Assembly: GCA_002305535.1 (NCBI GenBank)
Contig: DBRE01000022.1
Span: 10,197-19,906, forward strand
Reading direction: 5' to 3'
DNA: 9,710 nucleotides
DNA from: Syntrophomonas sp. UBA1376
Lineage (GTDB): Bacteria; Bacillota; Syntrophomonadia; Syntrophomonadales; Syntrophomonadaceae
Position 1 is the first letter of the stretch; each line of letters begins with the position of its first letter. The position numbers were made by a program, and so were the translations under genes. The notes under the pieces are model-generated. The model saw only the letters and a program-made list of their open reading frames with translations. It was not told the origin of the DNA and ran no database searches. Of this stretch, positions 1 to 6,790 are shown piece after piece.

Positions 1-389
1 ACCACGATCACCGGTTGTTTATCCAGGTAGGCTTTCATGTGTATACCCAGCCGGTAACCAGCATTTTCCTTAATATACAGTCCTCCGCCCCGCATTCCGT
101 AACCAGCGATGTCTCCCACTCGCCCATGTATGACGATCTGTCCCTCGCTCATAGTGTTGCCCACACCTTCCTGTCCATTGCCATAGAGAACGATATGAGG
201 CCCCTCGGCAAAGGCTCCCAGGTTATTTCCGGCGGTTCCCCGCAAAATCAAGGTCTTGCTGTTCTTCCAGCCGCATCCCAGATAACGCTGGCCGTTGATG
301 TGCACCACTTCTATTTCCTGATCATCGATCTTATCCAAGGCTTTTATCAGGGCGTCCTGATCGTATTCAACTGCATCCAAAATAGTCAT
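1..389 (-). CDS. Glutamate synthase GXGXG-domain protein (GltB3-like), 3' end beyond the window
   Basis: The reading frame starts at the ATG at 389-387 and stays open to the left edge, giving 129 complete codons. A good ribosome binding site (GGGAGGTG) lies 8 bases upstream. The protein has the repeating glycine pattern of the right-handed beta-helix that ends large glutamate synthase subunits: GTAGNNLGAF, GNGQEGVGNTM, HGRVGDIAGYGMRGG and a following Y-I-x-x-x-A-G-Y-R turn. In canonical bacterial GOGAT this domain is fused to the FMN domain and is structural, holding the glutaminase and synthase domains in place; in archaeal and many clostridial versions it is a separate protein. The start overlaps the stop codon of the upstream FAD gene by one base (TAATG), which suggests translational coupling. 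The same fold also occurs in formylmethanofuran dehydrogenase subunit C, but the context here makes glutamate synthase much more likely. Confidence 0.9.
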   Translation of the reverse strand, partial: MTILDAVEYDQDALIKALDKIDDQEIEVVHINGQRYLGCGWKNSKTLILRGTAGNNLGAFAEGPHIVLYGNGQEGVGNTMSEGQIVIHGRVGDIAGYGMRGGGLYIKENAGYRLGIHMKAYLDKQPVIV

Positions 390-1627
390 TATCCAGACAC
401 CTCCCTGAGTTCCTCCCAATATAACCTGGGTAGGCTGGTTAGATCCGGCTGCCTGATAAACTCCGGCCAGAATGATTCCGGGAAATTCATCTGCCGTTCG
501 ATTATGGTAGTCAAGGGTCCAGCGACCTGGGACATATTCAAGGCTATATAATGCTTGAGACAGCTGCCCTCGGTTGTTATTTCCAAGTACTGGTCGTTTT
601 CCCGCCACTGCCAGGTTGTGCCGACCGCTGAAGGAGTTCCGGCGGCCATGATGTTCATTCCCATCAAATTGACCGAATTCATAAATATGCCTCCCGGATA
701 AGAATAAGTACCGCCAGCCATGTTCTGCCCGGCGACAAAGCCTTCCCGGTGAGCCAAAGGCAAAAGGGCCATGATAGCAGGGCGGCCGGATAAAATATCG
801 ACTGTTTCAATTACATCTCCCGCCGCATAGATATTGGCAACTGAGGTACGCAGGTAGCTATCGACCTTGATCCCATGATCGGCAGCCAACCCACCAGCCA
901 CGGCCAAGGAAATATTGGGCTTGGTACCCACTGCGGCTATCACCAGCTGGGCTTCTATCCTCCTGCCATTATCAAGTTCAATCACCTGGCCATCCTCCTG
1001 TAAGCCAGTGACTTCACGGCTGGTCAATATCTCCATACCATTATTCTGCAGATGCTCACCTACCAGTTGGGCACTGGGGCCGCTCAGCAGCCGGGGCAAG
1101 ACCTGGGGTTGTTTTTCAATTATGGTTATCTGCATACCCCGCTGGCATAGCGCTTCTGCTGTTTTAAGACCAATTAGACCACTTCCCATCACCACTGCTG
1201 GCTGACCGGGTTTGATCAGCAGATCCAATTGCTCGGCATCCTGCCAGGTGTACATGGTCTTGACCCGGTCGCAACCGTTTTTTTCAAGAATCTCAGGAAT
1301 GACTGGACTGGCCCCGGTAGCCAGCAGCAGTCGGTCATATCCCAGCACCTGGCCGGATCTCAGCATCACCTGTCCGGCCTGAGGATCGATTTTTACAGCC
1401 TGTTCCGGGAGCACCTTGACTCTATGCTGTTGAAAAAACCTCTCGGAGCGATAGCGCATTTGTTCTGGTTTCCTCTTGCCAGTGAGGTAATAGGTTATTA
1501 AGGGACGGCTGTAAGAACCTCGCCGTTCCCCATCAATAACGGTGATCGCCCCCTCTTTATCCAGGTGGCGAATACCTTCCACCGCCCCCGCAGCGGCAAT
1601 CCCGTTTCCGATTATCACATACTGCAT
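389..1627 (-). CDS. NAD(P)H/FAD-dependent oxidoreductase of the glutamate synthase operon
   Basis: This 412-residue flavoprotein belongs to the pyridine nucleotide-disulfide oxidoreductase superfamily. An FAD-binding dinucleotide fold is at the N terminus (GNGIAAAGA, residues 7-15), ATGASP is at 103-108, a second Rossmann motif for NAD(P)H is at about 148-158 (GSGLIGLKTAE), and the FAD-closing motif YAAGDV is at 267-272. I see no redox-active CxxC pair, so it resembles the NirB N-terminal/rubredoxin reductase group rather than thioredoxin or lipoamide reductases. By position it probably takes the place of the GltD subunit, oxidising NAD(P)H and passing electrons to the neighbouring ferredoxin; that role is inferred. 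GltD proper carries its own N-terminal cysteine-rich domain, which is missing here and may be replaced by the ferredoxin gene. The start overlaps the ferredoxin gene by 13 bases, with a G-rich ribosome binding site just upstream. NADH versus NADPH preference cannot be settled by eye. Confidence 0.88.
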   Translation of the reverse strand: MQYVIIGNGIAAAGAVEGIRHLDKEGAITVIDGERRGSYSRPLITYYLTGKRKPEQMRYRSERFFQQHRVKVLPEQAVKIDPQAGQVMLRSGQVLGYDRLLLATGASPVIPEILEKNGCDRVKTMYTWQDAEQLDLLIKPGQPAVVMGSGLIGLKTAEALCQRGMQITIIEKQPQVLPRLLSGPSAQLVGEHLQNNGMEILTSREVTGLQEDGQVIELDNGRRIEAQLVIAAVGTKPNISLAVAGGLAADHGIKVDSYLRTSVANIYAAGDVIETVDILSGRPAIMALLPLAHREGFVAGQNMAGGTYSYPGGIFMNSVNLMGMNIMAAGTPSAVGTTWQWRENDQYLEITTEGSCLKHYIALNMSQVAGPLTTIIERQMNFPESFWPEFIRQPDLTSLPRLYWEELREVSG

Positions 1628-2067
1628 AGGCTCTCCCCCTCATCGATCAGCCGCAGAGCCCCATTGGGGCAGGCATCAACACAGGCGGGCTGCCCCGAGC
1701 GGCCTCGGCACAAATCACACTTGTGCACGGCTTGGGGCCCCACATGAATATGCCCGTAAGGGCAAAGCATTATACAGGTATAACAGGAGACACAGAACTC
1801 TTCGTCTACATAGATCACGCCCTGCTCATCCTGCTGCAAAGCCCCGGTAATACAGCCATTCATACAGGGCGCATCCGGGCAGTGCTGGCAAGTGTTGAGC
1901 CAGGATCGATCCTGGTCATACACCAGATCAGCCCGGGGTCGGGGAGTCCCTCTTTGGTAAGCTTTCAGTATGCTGTTATTGTAGCCATCATGCCCGGCAG
2001 CACAGTGTATACGGCACAGGCCGCAACCCAGACAGTATTCAGCTGAACATACCACTTTCACTATCAT
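1615..2067 (-). CDS. Four-cluster [4Fe-4S] ferredoxin, HycB/DmsB-like electron carrier
   Basis: The 150-residue protein has sixteen cysteines in four groups: C12-C15-C18-C22, C60-C63-C68-C72, C92-C95-C98-C102 and C117-C120-C129-C133. That is enough for four [4Fe-4S] clusters in the arrangement of electron-transfer subunits such as HycB, HydN or DmsB. Two additional cysteines (C7 and C148) lie outside the pattern. There is no signal peptide or membrane segment, so it should be cytoplasmic. It sits between the FMN-domain gene (6-base gap) and the FAD gene (13-base overlap), so it probably wires the FAD protein to the glutamate synthase core. The start is uncertain: the ATG at 2067 directly follows six G residues, with AGGAG 11 bases upstream. 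The GTG two codons later (2061) has the G run at an ideal 6-base spacing and would shorten the protein by two residues only. Confidence 0.9.
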   Translation of the reverse strand: MIVKVVCSAEYCLGCGLCRIHCAAGHDGYNNSILKAYQRGTPRPRADLVYDQDRSWLNTCQHCPDAPCMNGCITGALQQDEQGVIYVDEEFCVSCYTCIMLCPYGHIHVGPQAVHKCDLCRGRSGQPACVDACPNGALRLIDEGESLCSM

Positions 2068-2073
2068 CCCCCC

Positions 2074-3552
2074 TTACTCTCCTGCAGCCAGAACGCCTAG
2101 CAGTTCCAGTTCGTGCCTTTCTAATCCTATTCCCCGTAGCATAAGGTGGTTGCCTCGCAGGCTATCCACCGAGTTTATCCCCATACCGCCCATCATTTCT
2201 TTGATTTCATGCTCCCAGGCAGTAAGCAGGTTGCCAGCCATTACGGCCCCTTTATGAGGATTCAAGCGTTTGCTCAACCCGGGGTCAGTGGTAGCTATTC
2301 CCCAGTTACAGCGCCCGGTAAAACAGGACTGACACATATGGCAGCCCAGGGCTATCAATGCGGCGGTACCGATATAAACTGCATCGGCCCCCAGAATTAT
2401 GGCTTTGATCACATCGGCACTGCTACGGATACCTCCTGCGGCCACCAAGGATGCCTGCTGACGAATGCCTTCATCCAGCAAACGTTGGTTGACCTGGGCT
2501 AGAGCCATTTCAATGGGTATACCGGTATTATCGCGGATACGCATGGGAGCAGCTCCAGTAGCTCCTCTAAATCCGTCAATAACCACAATGTCAGCTCCAG
2601 CTCTGACGATGCCTGAGGCTATGGCCGCTATATTATGAACAGCCGCGACCTTGACGGCAATGGGTTTGGTATAGCGAGTAGCTACCTGGAGCGTCTCAAT
2701 CAGCTGGGCCAGATCTTCAATAGAATAAATGTCATGGTGAGGAGCCGGGGAAATGGCATCGGACCAGGCTGGAATCATGCGGGTTTGAGCCACATCGCGA
2801 GTAACCTTTTCTCCCGGCAGGTGACCCCCTATGCCGGGCTTGGCCCCCTGGCCGATTTTTATCTCTACGGCAGCGGCAGCTTCCAGATAATCGGGGTTTA
2901 CTCCAAACCTTCCCGAGGCCACCTGTACTATGGTGTGGGCAGAATACTCCCGCAAATCACCATGGAGACCTCCTTCCCCGGTATTCCACATGGTTCCTAT
3001 CTGCTGGGCAGCCTGAGCCAATGACTTTTGCACATTAAGACTGACCGCACCATAGGACATGGCGGAAAACATTATCGGCACCTTTAGTTGCAGCTGAGGC
3101 TTATGTTGATCCGGCTTACCAGAGTCTTTGTTGCCCAGATAGGTGGTCAATTCCATTGGTTCCCGCAAAGGATCGATGGAAGGATTGGTAACCTGACTGG
3201 CATTAAGCAACAGATGATCAAAATAGCTCAGGTAAGAGCGGGGATTACCCATCCCGGTGAGCAGCACTCCTCCGGTTTGGGACTGGGCATATATTTCCCG
3301 GATATGAGCCGATGACCAGTGATGATTGCTTCGAAAGTGCAAAGGAAATTCAGTGATAGTCAAAGCATGAGTGGGACACAGCACTCCGCAGCGCTGGCAG
3401 CCTACACAGCGCTCCTCTTCCACCCACATCCAGCTATCTTCTTCCATATGGTGGACTTCATTGGCACATTGGTTTATACAGACTCCGCAGCGTATACACC
3501 GCTCAGGATTGCGCTGCACGGTAAACGCAGGAGTTAACATATTCATGCTCAT
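2074..3552 (-). CDS. gltB: Glutamate synthase FMN/synthase-domain protein with N-terminal two-cluster ferredoxin (GltB2-like)
   Basis: This is the catalytic core of glutamate synthase, making glutamate from 2-oxoglutarate and ammonia on FMN. I start it at the ATG at 3552: AGGAGA lies 8 bases upstream and the gap to the previous gene is then 19 bases. A start at 3627 would overlap that gene by 56 bases. The resulting 492 residues begin with two [4Fe-4S] motifs (C19-C22-C25-C29 and C49-C52-C55-C59). The TIM-barrel synthase domain follows: TGEGG (191-195), KIGQGAKPGIGG (232-243) and the phosphate-binding DGFRGATGAAP (326-336). C404, C410 and C415 match the CX5CX4C pattern of the glutamate synthase [3Fe-4S] cluster, with one more cysteine at 407. 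The glutaminase and GXGXG domains of full-length GltB are absent and are encoded by neighbouring genes, as in the archaeal-type split enzyme. Confidence 0.95.
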   Translation of the reverse strand: MSMNMLTPAFTVQRNPERCIRCGVCINQCANEVHHMEEDSWMWVEEERCVGCQRCGVLCPTHALTITEFPLHFRSNHHWSSAHIREIYAQSQTGGVLLTGMGNPRSYLSYFDHLLLNASQVTNPSIDPLREPMELTTYLGNKDSGKPDQHKPQLQLKVPIMFSAMSYGAVSLNVQKSLAQAAQQIGTMWNTGEGGLHGDLREYSAHTIVQVASGRFGVNPDYLEAAAAVEIKIGQGAKPGIGGHLPGEKVTRDVAQTRMIPAWSDAISPAPHHDIYSIEDLAQLIETLQVATRYTKPIAVKVAAVHNIAAIASGIVRAGADIVVIDGFRGATGAAPMRIRDNTGIPIEMALAQVNQRLLDEGIRQQASLVAAGGIRSSADVIKAIILGADAVYIGTAALIALGCHMCQSCFTGRCNWGIATTDPGLSKRLNPHKGAVMAGNLLTAWEHEIKEMMGGMGINSVDSLRGNHLMLRGIGLERHELELLGVLAAGE

Positions 3553-3571
3553 AGCGGTCTTCTCCTTTAGA

Positions 3572-4687
3572 TTAAGCCGATATGCTCTGCTCTTGTTCCC
3601 CATCGGGCAGCAGCCCGGCTCTATCATTCAACAGCCCGATCACCGGCTCTCCTCCTCCCGGTGTCCAGACCCGGTCAACGACCGGGGCTACCACCCGAAT
3701 GGCCGACTCTTCACTGGCCACGTACAGATAATCATTACGCGTTGCTGCTACCAAAGGCCTCAGCTTGATGCGGTCATTTACAGCAATGAGTCCATTGCCG
3801 GTGGCCACAATGATAGAAAAGGGTCCATTCAACAGCAGCGCTCCATACTGACGACGCAAGCTGATCTGTGCTTTCTCCTGTATGCTGTCCCAGAAGGGAG
3901 CGGCAATTACATCCAGAGTCTCTGCCAAAGATAATTCCTGTTTGCGCATCAGGAAATCAAAAATATAGGCAATGACTTCGGTATCGGTTTGCAGAGAACA
4001 TTTGTAGCCATACATCTCCAGAAAACGGCGGTTGGTGTAGTAGGATGATATCTCTCCATTATGCACCACAGCCCAGTTCAAGAGGGTGAAGGGATGGGCT
4101 CCGCCCCACCACCCCGGAGTATTGGTGGGAAAACGCCCGTGGGCTGTCCACAAGTAAGCATGGTAATCTTCCAGTCGGAAGAACTCGCCGATGTCCTCCG
4201 GATATCCTACTCCTTTGAAAACCGCCATGTTTTTGCCGCTGGAAGCCACAAAGGCTCCCAGCTGACTATCGTTGATCCACATGACCGCCCGAAAGACAAA
4301 ATCATCTTCACTCAGATGGCTGAGCATCAGCTTTTCCTCCCGCGGCAGGACAAAATAGCGCCAGATCAAAGGAGGGTCAACGATTTTGCGCAGCGGACGC
4401 AGGGGCAGTAGCTCATTGACCACGATGCGAAAGTTCTGGTTCAAGTATTTTTCTGTCTGCTGCCGGGCGATCTCATCGTCATAGTAAATATGCAAAGCGT
4501 AATAATCTTGATATTCCGGGTAGATCCCATAGGCAGCAAAGCCGCCTCCCAATCCATTGGAGCGTTGATGCATATTGGCTATACTGGCGATAATATCACT
4601 GCCATTGAACCTCTCTCCCTGACGGTTGATTATGCCCGCGATAGCGCAGCCGCTGGGTATCCTAACCTCTCCTTCTCGCTGCAACAT
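3572..4687 (-). CDS. Class II glutamine amidotransferase, glutaminase component of split glutamate synthase (GltB1-like)
   Basis: The 371-residue protein hydrolyses glutamine and should deliver ammonia to the FMN-domain partner encoded next. The Ntn-hydrolase features are clear: a candidate nucleophile Cys14 in the context PSG-C-AIAGI, HGRFPTNTPG (183-192), VHNGEI (208-213, oxyanion Asn210), TDTE (234-237) and ASEESAIR (324-331). Thirteen residues precede Cys14, so a short propeptide is presumably cut off to expose the catalytic N-terminal cysteine, as in GltB and PurF. The start at 4687 is supported by AGGAGG 8 bases upstream; starting further in would remove the nucleophile. It lies 29 bases downstream of glnA and 19 bases upstream of the GltB2-like gene. 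PurF is ruled out by the missing phosphoribosyltransferase domain, and GlmS by the missing sugar isomerase domain. Confidence 0.92.
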   Translation of the reverse strand: MLQREGEVRIPSGCAIAGIINRQGERFNGSDIIASIANMHQRSNGLGGGFAAYGIYPEYQDYYALHIYYDDEIARQQTEKYLNQNFRIVVNELLPLRPLRKIVDPPLIWRYFVLPREEKLMLSHLSEDDFVFRAVMWINDSQLGAFVASSGKNMAVFKGVGYPEDIGEFFRLEDYHAYLWTAHGRFPTNTPGWWGGAHPFTLLNWAVVHNGEISSYYTNRRFLEMYGYKCSLQTDTEVIAYIFDFLMRKQELSLAETLDVIAAPFWDSIQEKAQISLRRQYGALLLNGPFSIIVATGNGLIAVNDRIKLRPLVAATRNDYLYVASEESAIRVVAPVVDRVWTPGGGEPVIGLLNDRAGLLPDGEQEQSISA

Positions 4688-4716
4688 CGGTCATTCCTCC
4701 TCTTGCACTTGCACCA

Positions 4717-6054
4717 TCAGAATTTACGCAGATACTCTTGGGTCTCCCAGGGGTGAACCTCCCGGCAGTACCGCTCCCATTCAGCCCATTTAACTTCGGT
4801 AAACTTGCTGTAAATATGCGATCCTAGAGCATCTTTGATGAGTTGATCATCTTCCAGAGCTAGGAGAGCTTCCGCCAGGGAACCAGGCAGGCTAGGAATC
4901 CCCATACGTTCACGTTCTGCTTTGCTCATATGATAGATATTGGCATCAACCGGAGCCGGTGGTTCAATTTGGTTTTTAATTCCATCCAGACCAGCCGCTA
5001 ACATCACTGCCATGGCTAGGTAGGGGTTGCAGGTGGGATCTGGGTGGCGTACTTCTATACGGGTGGAAGCCCCACGTTTAGCCGGAACCCGGATCAAGCA
5101 GCTGCGGTTTTGTTCGGACCAGGCTACATAAACGGGAGCTTCATACCCAGGCACTAAGCGTTTGTAGGAGTTTACCGTGGGATTAGTGATCGCTGTCAGT
5201 CCCCGGGCGTGTTTGATGATCCCTCCCATATACCAGCGGGCAATATCGCTGAGTTGGCGAGGTTTATCGGGATCGTAGAACAGATTGGTTCCATCCAGAC
5301 TGGCCAAAGACTGGTGAGTATGCATCCCGGATCCATTGATTCCACCAATGGGCTTGGGCATGAAAGTGGCATGTAAACCATGGCGCTGGGCAATGGTGCG
5401 AACCACCAGCTTAAAAGTGACGATGTCGTCAGCTATCTGCAATGCTGGCCCATACTTGAAGTCTATTTCATGCTGCCCTGGGGCCACCTCATGGTGGGAG
5501 GCTTCGATCTCAAACCCCATATCCTCTAATGTGCATACCATATCCCGACGGGCGTCTTCACCCAGATCAACGGGAGCCAGATCGAAATAACCAGCTTCAT
5601 CCTGGGTATGAATCAGGGGAACACCATTTTCATCGAGGTTGAATAAAAAGAATTCACATTCGGGTCCGGCATTCATTATATAGCCCATCTCTTCTGCTTG
5701 TTTTATGATCCTCTTCAGGTTGGTACGAGGATCACCGTTAAAGGGCGCTTTGGGAACCGGACTGTACACATCGCAGATCATGCGAGCTACTGCTCCGCTG
5801 GAAGGACGCCAGGGCATAATGGTAAAAGTACTGGGGTCAGGGATCAGGTACATATCCGATTCTTCAATGCGGGCAAAACCCTCAATGGATGAACCGTCAA
5901 ACATCAGTTCCCCTTCCAAGGCCTTCTCTGCCTGACTGGCCGGGATAGCCACATTCTTCAAAACTCCATTGACGTCAGTAAACTGTAAGCGGACGAACCG
6001 CACTCCACTAGACTTGATTTTTTCTAAAACATCCATCATTTGAGCCCCTTTCAT
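4717..6054 (-). CDS. glnA: Glutamine synthetase type I (GSI-alpha)
   Basis: This enzyme makes glutamine from glutamate, ammonia and ATP as a cytoplasmic dodecamer. Diagnostic motifs are FDGSSIEGF (52-60), the ATP-binding KPIGGINGSGMHTHQSL (234-250), NPTVNSYKRLVPGYEAP (291-307, flap Glu305) and a following RGASTRIEVRHPD stretch. The length of 445 residues fits the alpha type, without the roughly 25-residue insertion of the beta type. The C-terminal tyrosine is in the N-I-Y-x-M-S context of Bacillus GlnA rather than the adenylylation context NLYDLPPEE of enterobacteria. Arg62, which mediates glutamine feedback inhibition in Bacillus subtilis, is present. Starting at the ATG at 6054 (GAGGA 6 bases upstream) gives this same numbering. 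ATG pairs at 6039/6036 behind AAAGGGG are possible alternatives. It lies 28 bases after the ANTAR gene and 29 before the glutaminase gene. Confidence 0.97.
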   Translation of the reverse strand: MKGAQMMDVLEKIKSSGVRFVRLQFTDVNGVLKNVAIPASQAEKALEGELMFDGSSIEGFARIEESDMYLIPDPSTFTIMPWRPSSGAVARMICDVYSPVPKAPFNGDPRTNLKRIIKQAEEMGYIMNAGPECEFFLFNLDENGVPLIHTQDEAGYFDLAPVDLGEDARRDMVCTLEDMGFEIEASHHEVAPGQHEIDFKYGPALQIADDIVTFKLVVRTIAQRHGLHATFMPKPIGGINGSGMHTHQSLASLDGTNLFYDPDKPRQLSDIARWYMGGIIKHARGLTAITNPTVNSYKRLVPGYEAPVYVAWSEQNRSCLIRVPAKRGASTRIEVRHPDPTCNPYLAMAVMLAAGLDGIKNQIEPPAPVDANIYHMSKAERERMGIPSLPGSLAEALLALEDDQLIKDALGSHIYSKFTEVKWAEWERYCREVHPWETQEYLRKF

Positions 6055-6082
6055 ATTGATTCCTCGTCTCGGCTGGTTTTGC

Positions 6083-6649
6083 TCATCGTTTCCCTAAATT
6101 CTCCAAAATCAGGGCGGCCATCTGCCGAGCGGTAATTCCGTGGTTCATGGCTTCTTTTTGTATATAGCGATGGGCCTGTTCCTCAGTCCATCCCTGGCCA
6201 TCTATGAGTACTCCTTTGGCCTTATCCAAAACGATTCTGGTCTCCAATTTGTTTTCCAGCTCCAAGATCCGCCGCCGCAACTCTGTTTCCCGGCGCCAGT
6301 TCCATAGTGCTGTTTTCACCGCTGGTATCAGGCTTTCGCTTCTAATCGGCTTTATAATATAAGCAAACTCTTGATTGAAGTAGGTCACATCCGTATCCAT
6401 CAGCATAAGCACGGCACTCAGCTTATCCTGGTCAACTATCTCCGCCAGCTTATAGCCTCTCCCCCCATCCAATCCGCTATCAACAATAAGCAGATCACCG
6501 TACAGGGAGCGGATCCTTCTCAGGGTTTGGCTGATGCTATCGTATTCTGCTGCTACCTGGTATCCCGCCCGTCGCAGTATGCTGTTCATCAGCTTTCTTT
6601 CGGCTGAAACCGAACTGGCTAGAATGATTTTGCCTTGCAATCGCACCAC
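6083..6649 (-). CDS. ANTAR-domain antitermination regulator with pseudo-receiver domain
   Basis: This 188-residue protein has a response-regulator-like N-terminal domain (about 6-115), a charged linker helix likely to form a coiled coil (about 116-140) and a C-terminal ANTAR RNA-binding domain (about 128-186). The latter shows the K-A-K-G-V-L signature followed by W-T-E-E-Q-A and R-Q-M-A. The receiver keeps the possible phospho-acceptor Asp57 and the Lys100-Pro101 pair, but residues 11-13 are Ala-Ser-Ser where a normal receiver has its acidic pocket, so classical phosphorylation is doubtful, as in AmiR. ANTAR proteins bind paired RNA hairpins and prevent termination; a matching leader lies just upstream, suggesting autoregulation. 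The reported start is a GTG (6649) followed by a second GTG behind AAAGG. A TTG at 6640 with AGGTGG 5 bases upstream is an alternative and would remove three residues. No sensor gene is visible nearby. Confidence 0.9.
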   Translation of the reverse strand: MVRLQGKIILASSVSAERKLMNSILRRAGYQVAAEYDSISQTLRRIRSLYGDLLIVDSGLDGGRGYKLAEIVDQDKLSAVLMLMDTDVTYFNQEFAYIIKPIRSESLIPAVKTALWNWRRETELRRRILELENKLETRIVLDKAKGVLIDGQGWTEEQAHRYIQKEAMNHGITARQMAALILENLGKR

Positions 6650-6660
6650 CTACCTTTATT

Positions 6661-6706
6661 TGCACCCCATTTAGGGCATAAAAAAACGCCGCAAGATATG
6701 GGTGCA
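6661..6706 (-). repeat. Inverted repeat just upstream of the ANTAR gene's ribosome binding site
   Basis: The arms TGCACCCAT and ATGGGGTGCA (9 pairs with one bulged G) enclose a second short stem, GGCGU with AUGCC, whose loop is the T run of the upstream terminator. Formation of this structure would use the last three bases of the terminator's 3' arm and part of its GC stretch, so the two structures compete. It ends 5 bases before the AAAGG of the ribosome binding site. It may stabilise the antiterminated transcript or affect translation; the repeat is visible, its function is inferred. Confidence 0.6.
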
Positions 6707-6733
6707 CCTGTTGCTTTACATACCTGGGACGTC
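6680..6733 (-). terminator. Intrinsic terminator in the leader of the ANTAR-glnA-glutamate synthase operon
   Basis: On the minus strand the arm at 6733-6719 (GACGTCCCAGGTATG) pairs with the arm at 6700-6685. This gives about 14 pairs (three G-U), with one C-C mismatch, one bulged U and an 18-base loop, and seven T residues follow at 6686-6680. It sits between the promoter and the first gene, so it should block the operon unless overridden. Its 5' arm contains the whole 3' strand of the candidate ANTAR hairpin P2 (6730-6727) plus half of the P2 loop, so the two cannot form together. Folding was done by eye. Confidence 0.72.
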
Positions 6734-6774
6734 ATTGTCCATTAACGCTATACAGTTAGGCTGCAATGAAACTG
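6727..6774 (-). promoter_or_regulatory. Candidate ANTAR dual-hairpin RNA element
   Basis: ANTAR target RNAs are two adjacent hairpins with six-base loops carrying A at loop position 1 and G at position 4. Hairpin P2 fits well: GGAC (6740-6737), loop AATGAC (6736-6731), GTCC (6730-6727). P1 has two overlapping options. One has loop ACTGTA (6756-6751) on stem CTA/TAG with a further G-C pair past a bulge. The other has loop ATTGCA (6767-6762) on a C-G pair, an internal loop and a CAGTT/AACTG stem (6774-6770 with 6757-6753). Both loops satisfy the A1/G4 rule. P2 overlaps the 5' arm of the terminator, as expected for ANTAR antitermination. The next gene encodes the ANTAR protein itself. Confidence 0.68.
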
Positions 6775-6790
6775 GTTTTTTTACGTTGTC

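Noticed and set aside
15..551. 178-codon open frame on the plus strand
   Set aside because: It runs antisense across the GXGXG-domain gene and the end of the FAD gene, whose frames carry clear family motifs; its translation shows no recognisable domain and the pattern is that of a shadow frame.
3553..3627. N-terminal extension of the FMN-domain protein
   Set aside because: It would overlap the glutaminase gene by 56 bases, while the ATG at 3552 has AGGAGA at 8 bases spacing and leads straight into the first ferredoxin motif.
3371..3934. 187-codon plus-strand open frame
   Set aside because: It is antisense to the ferredoxin region of the FMN-domain gene and to the end of the glutaminase gene, both firmly supported, and has no ribosome binding site or domain of its own that I can see.
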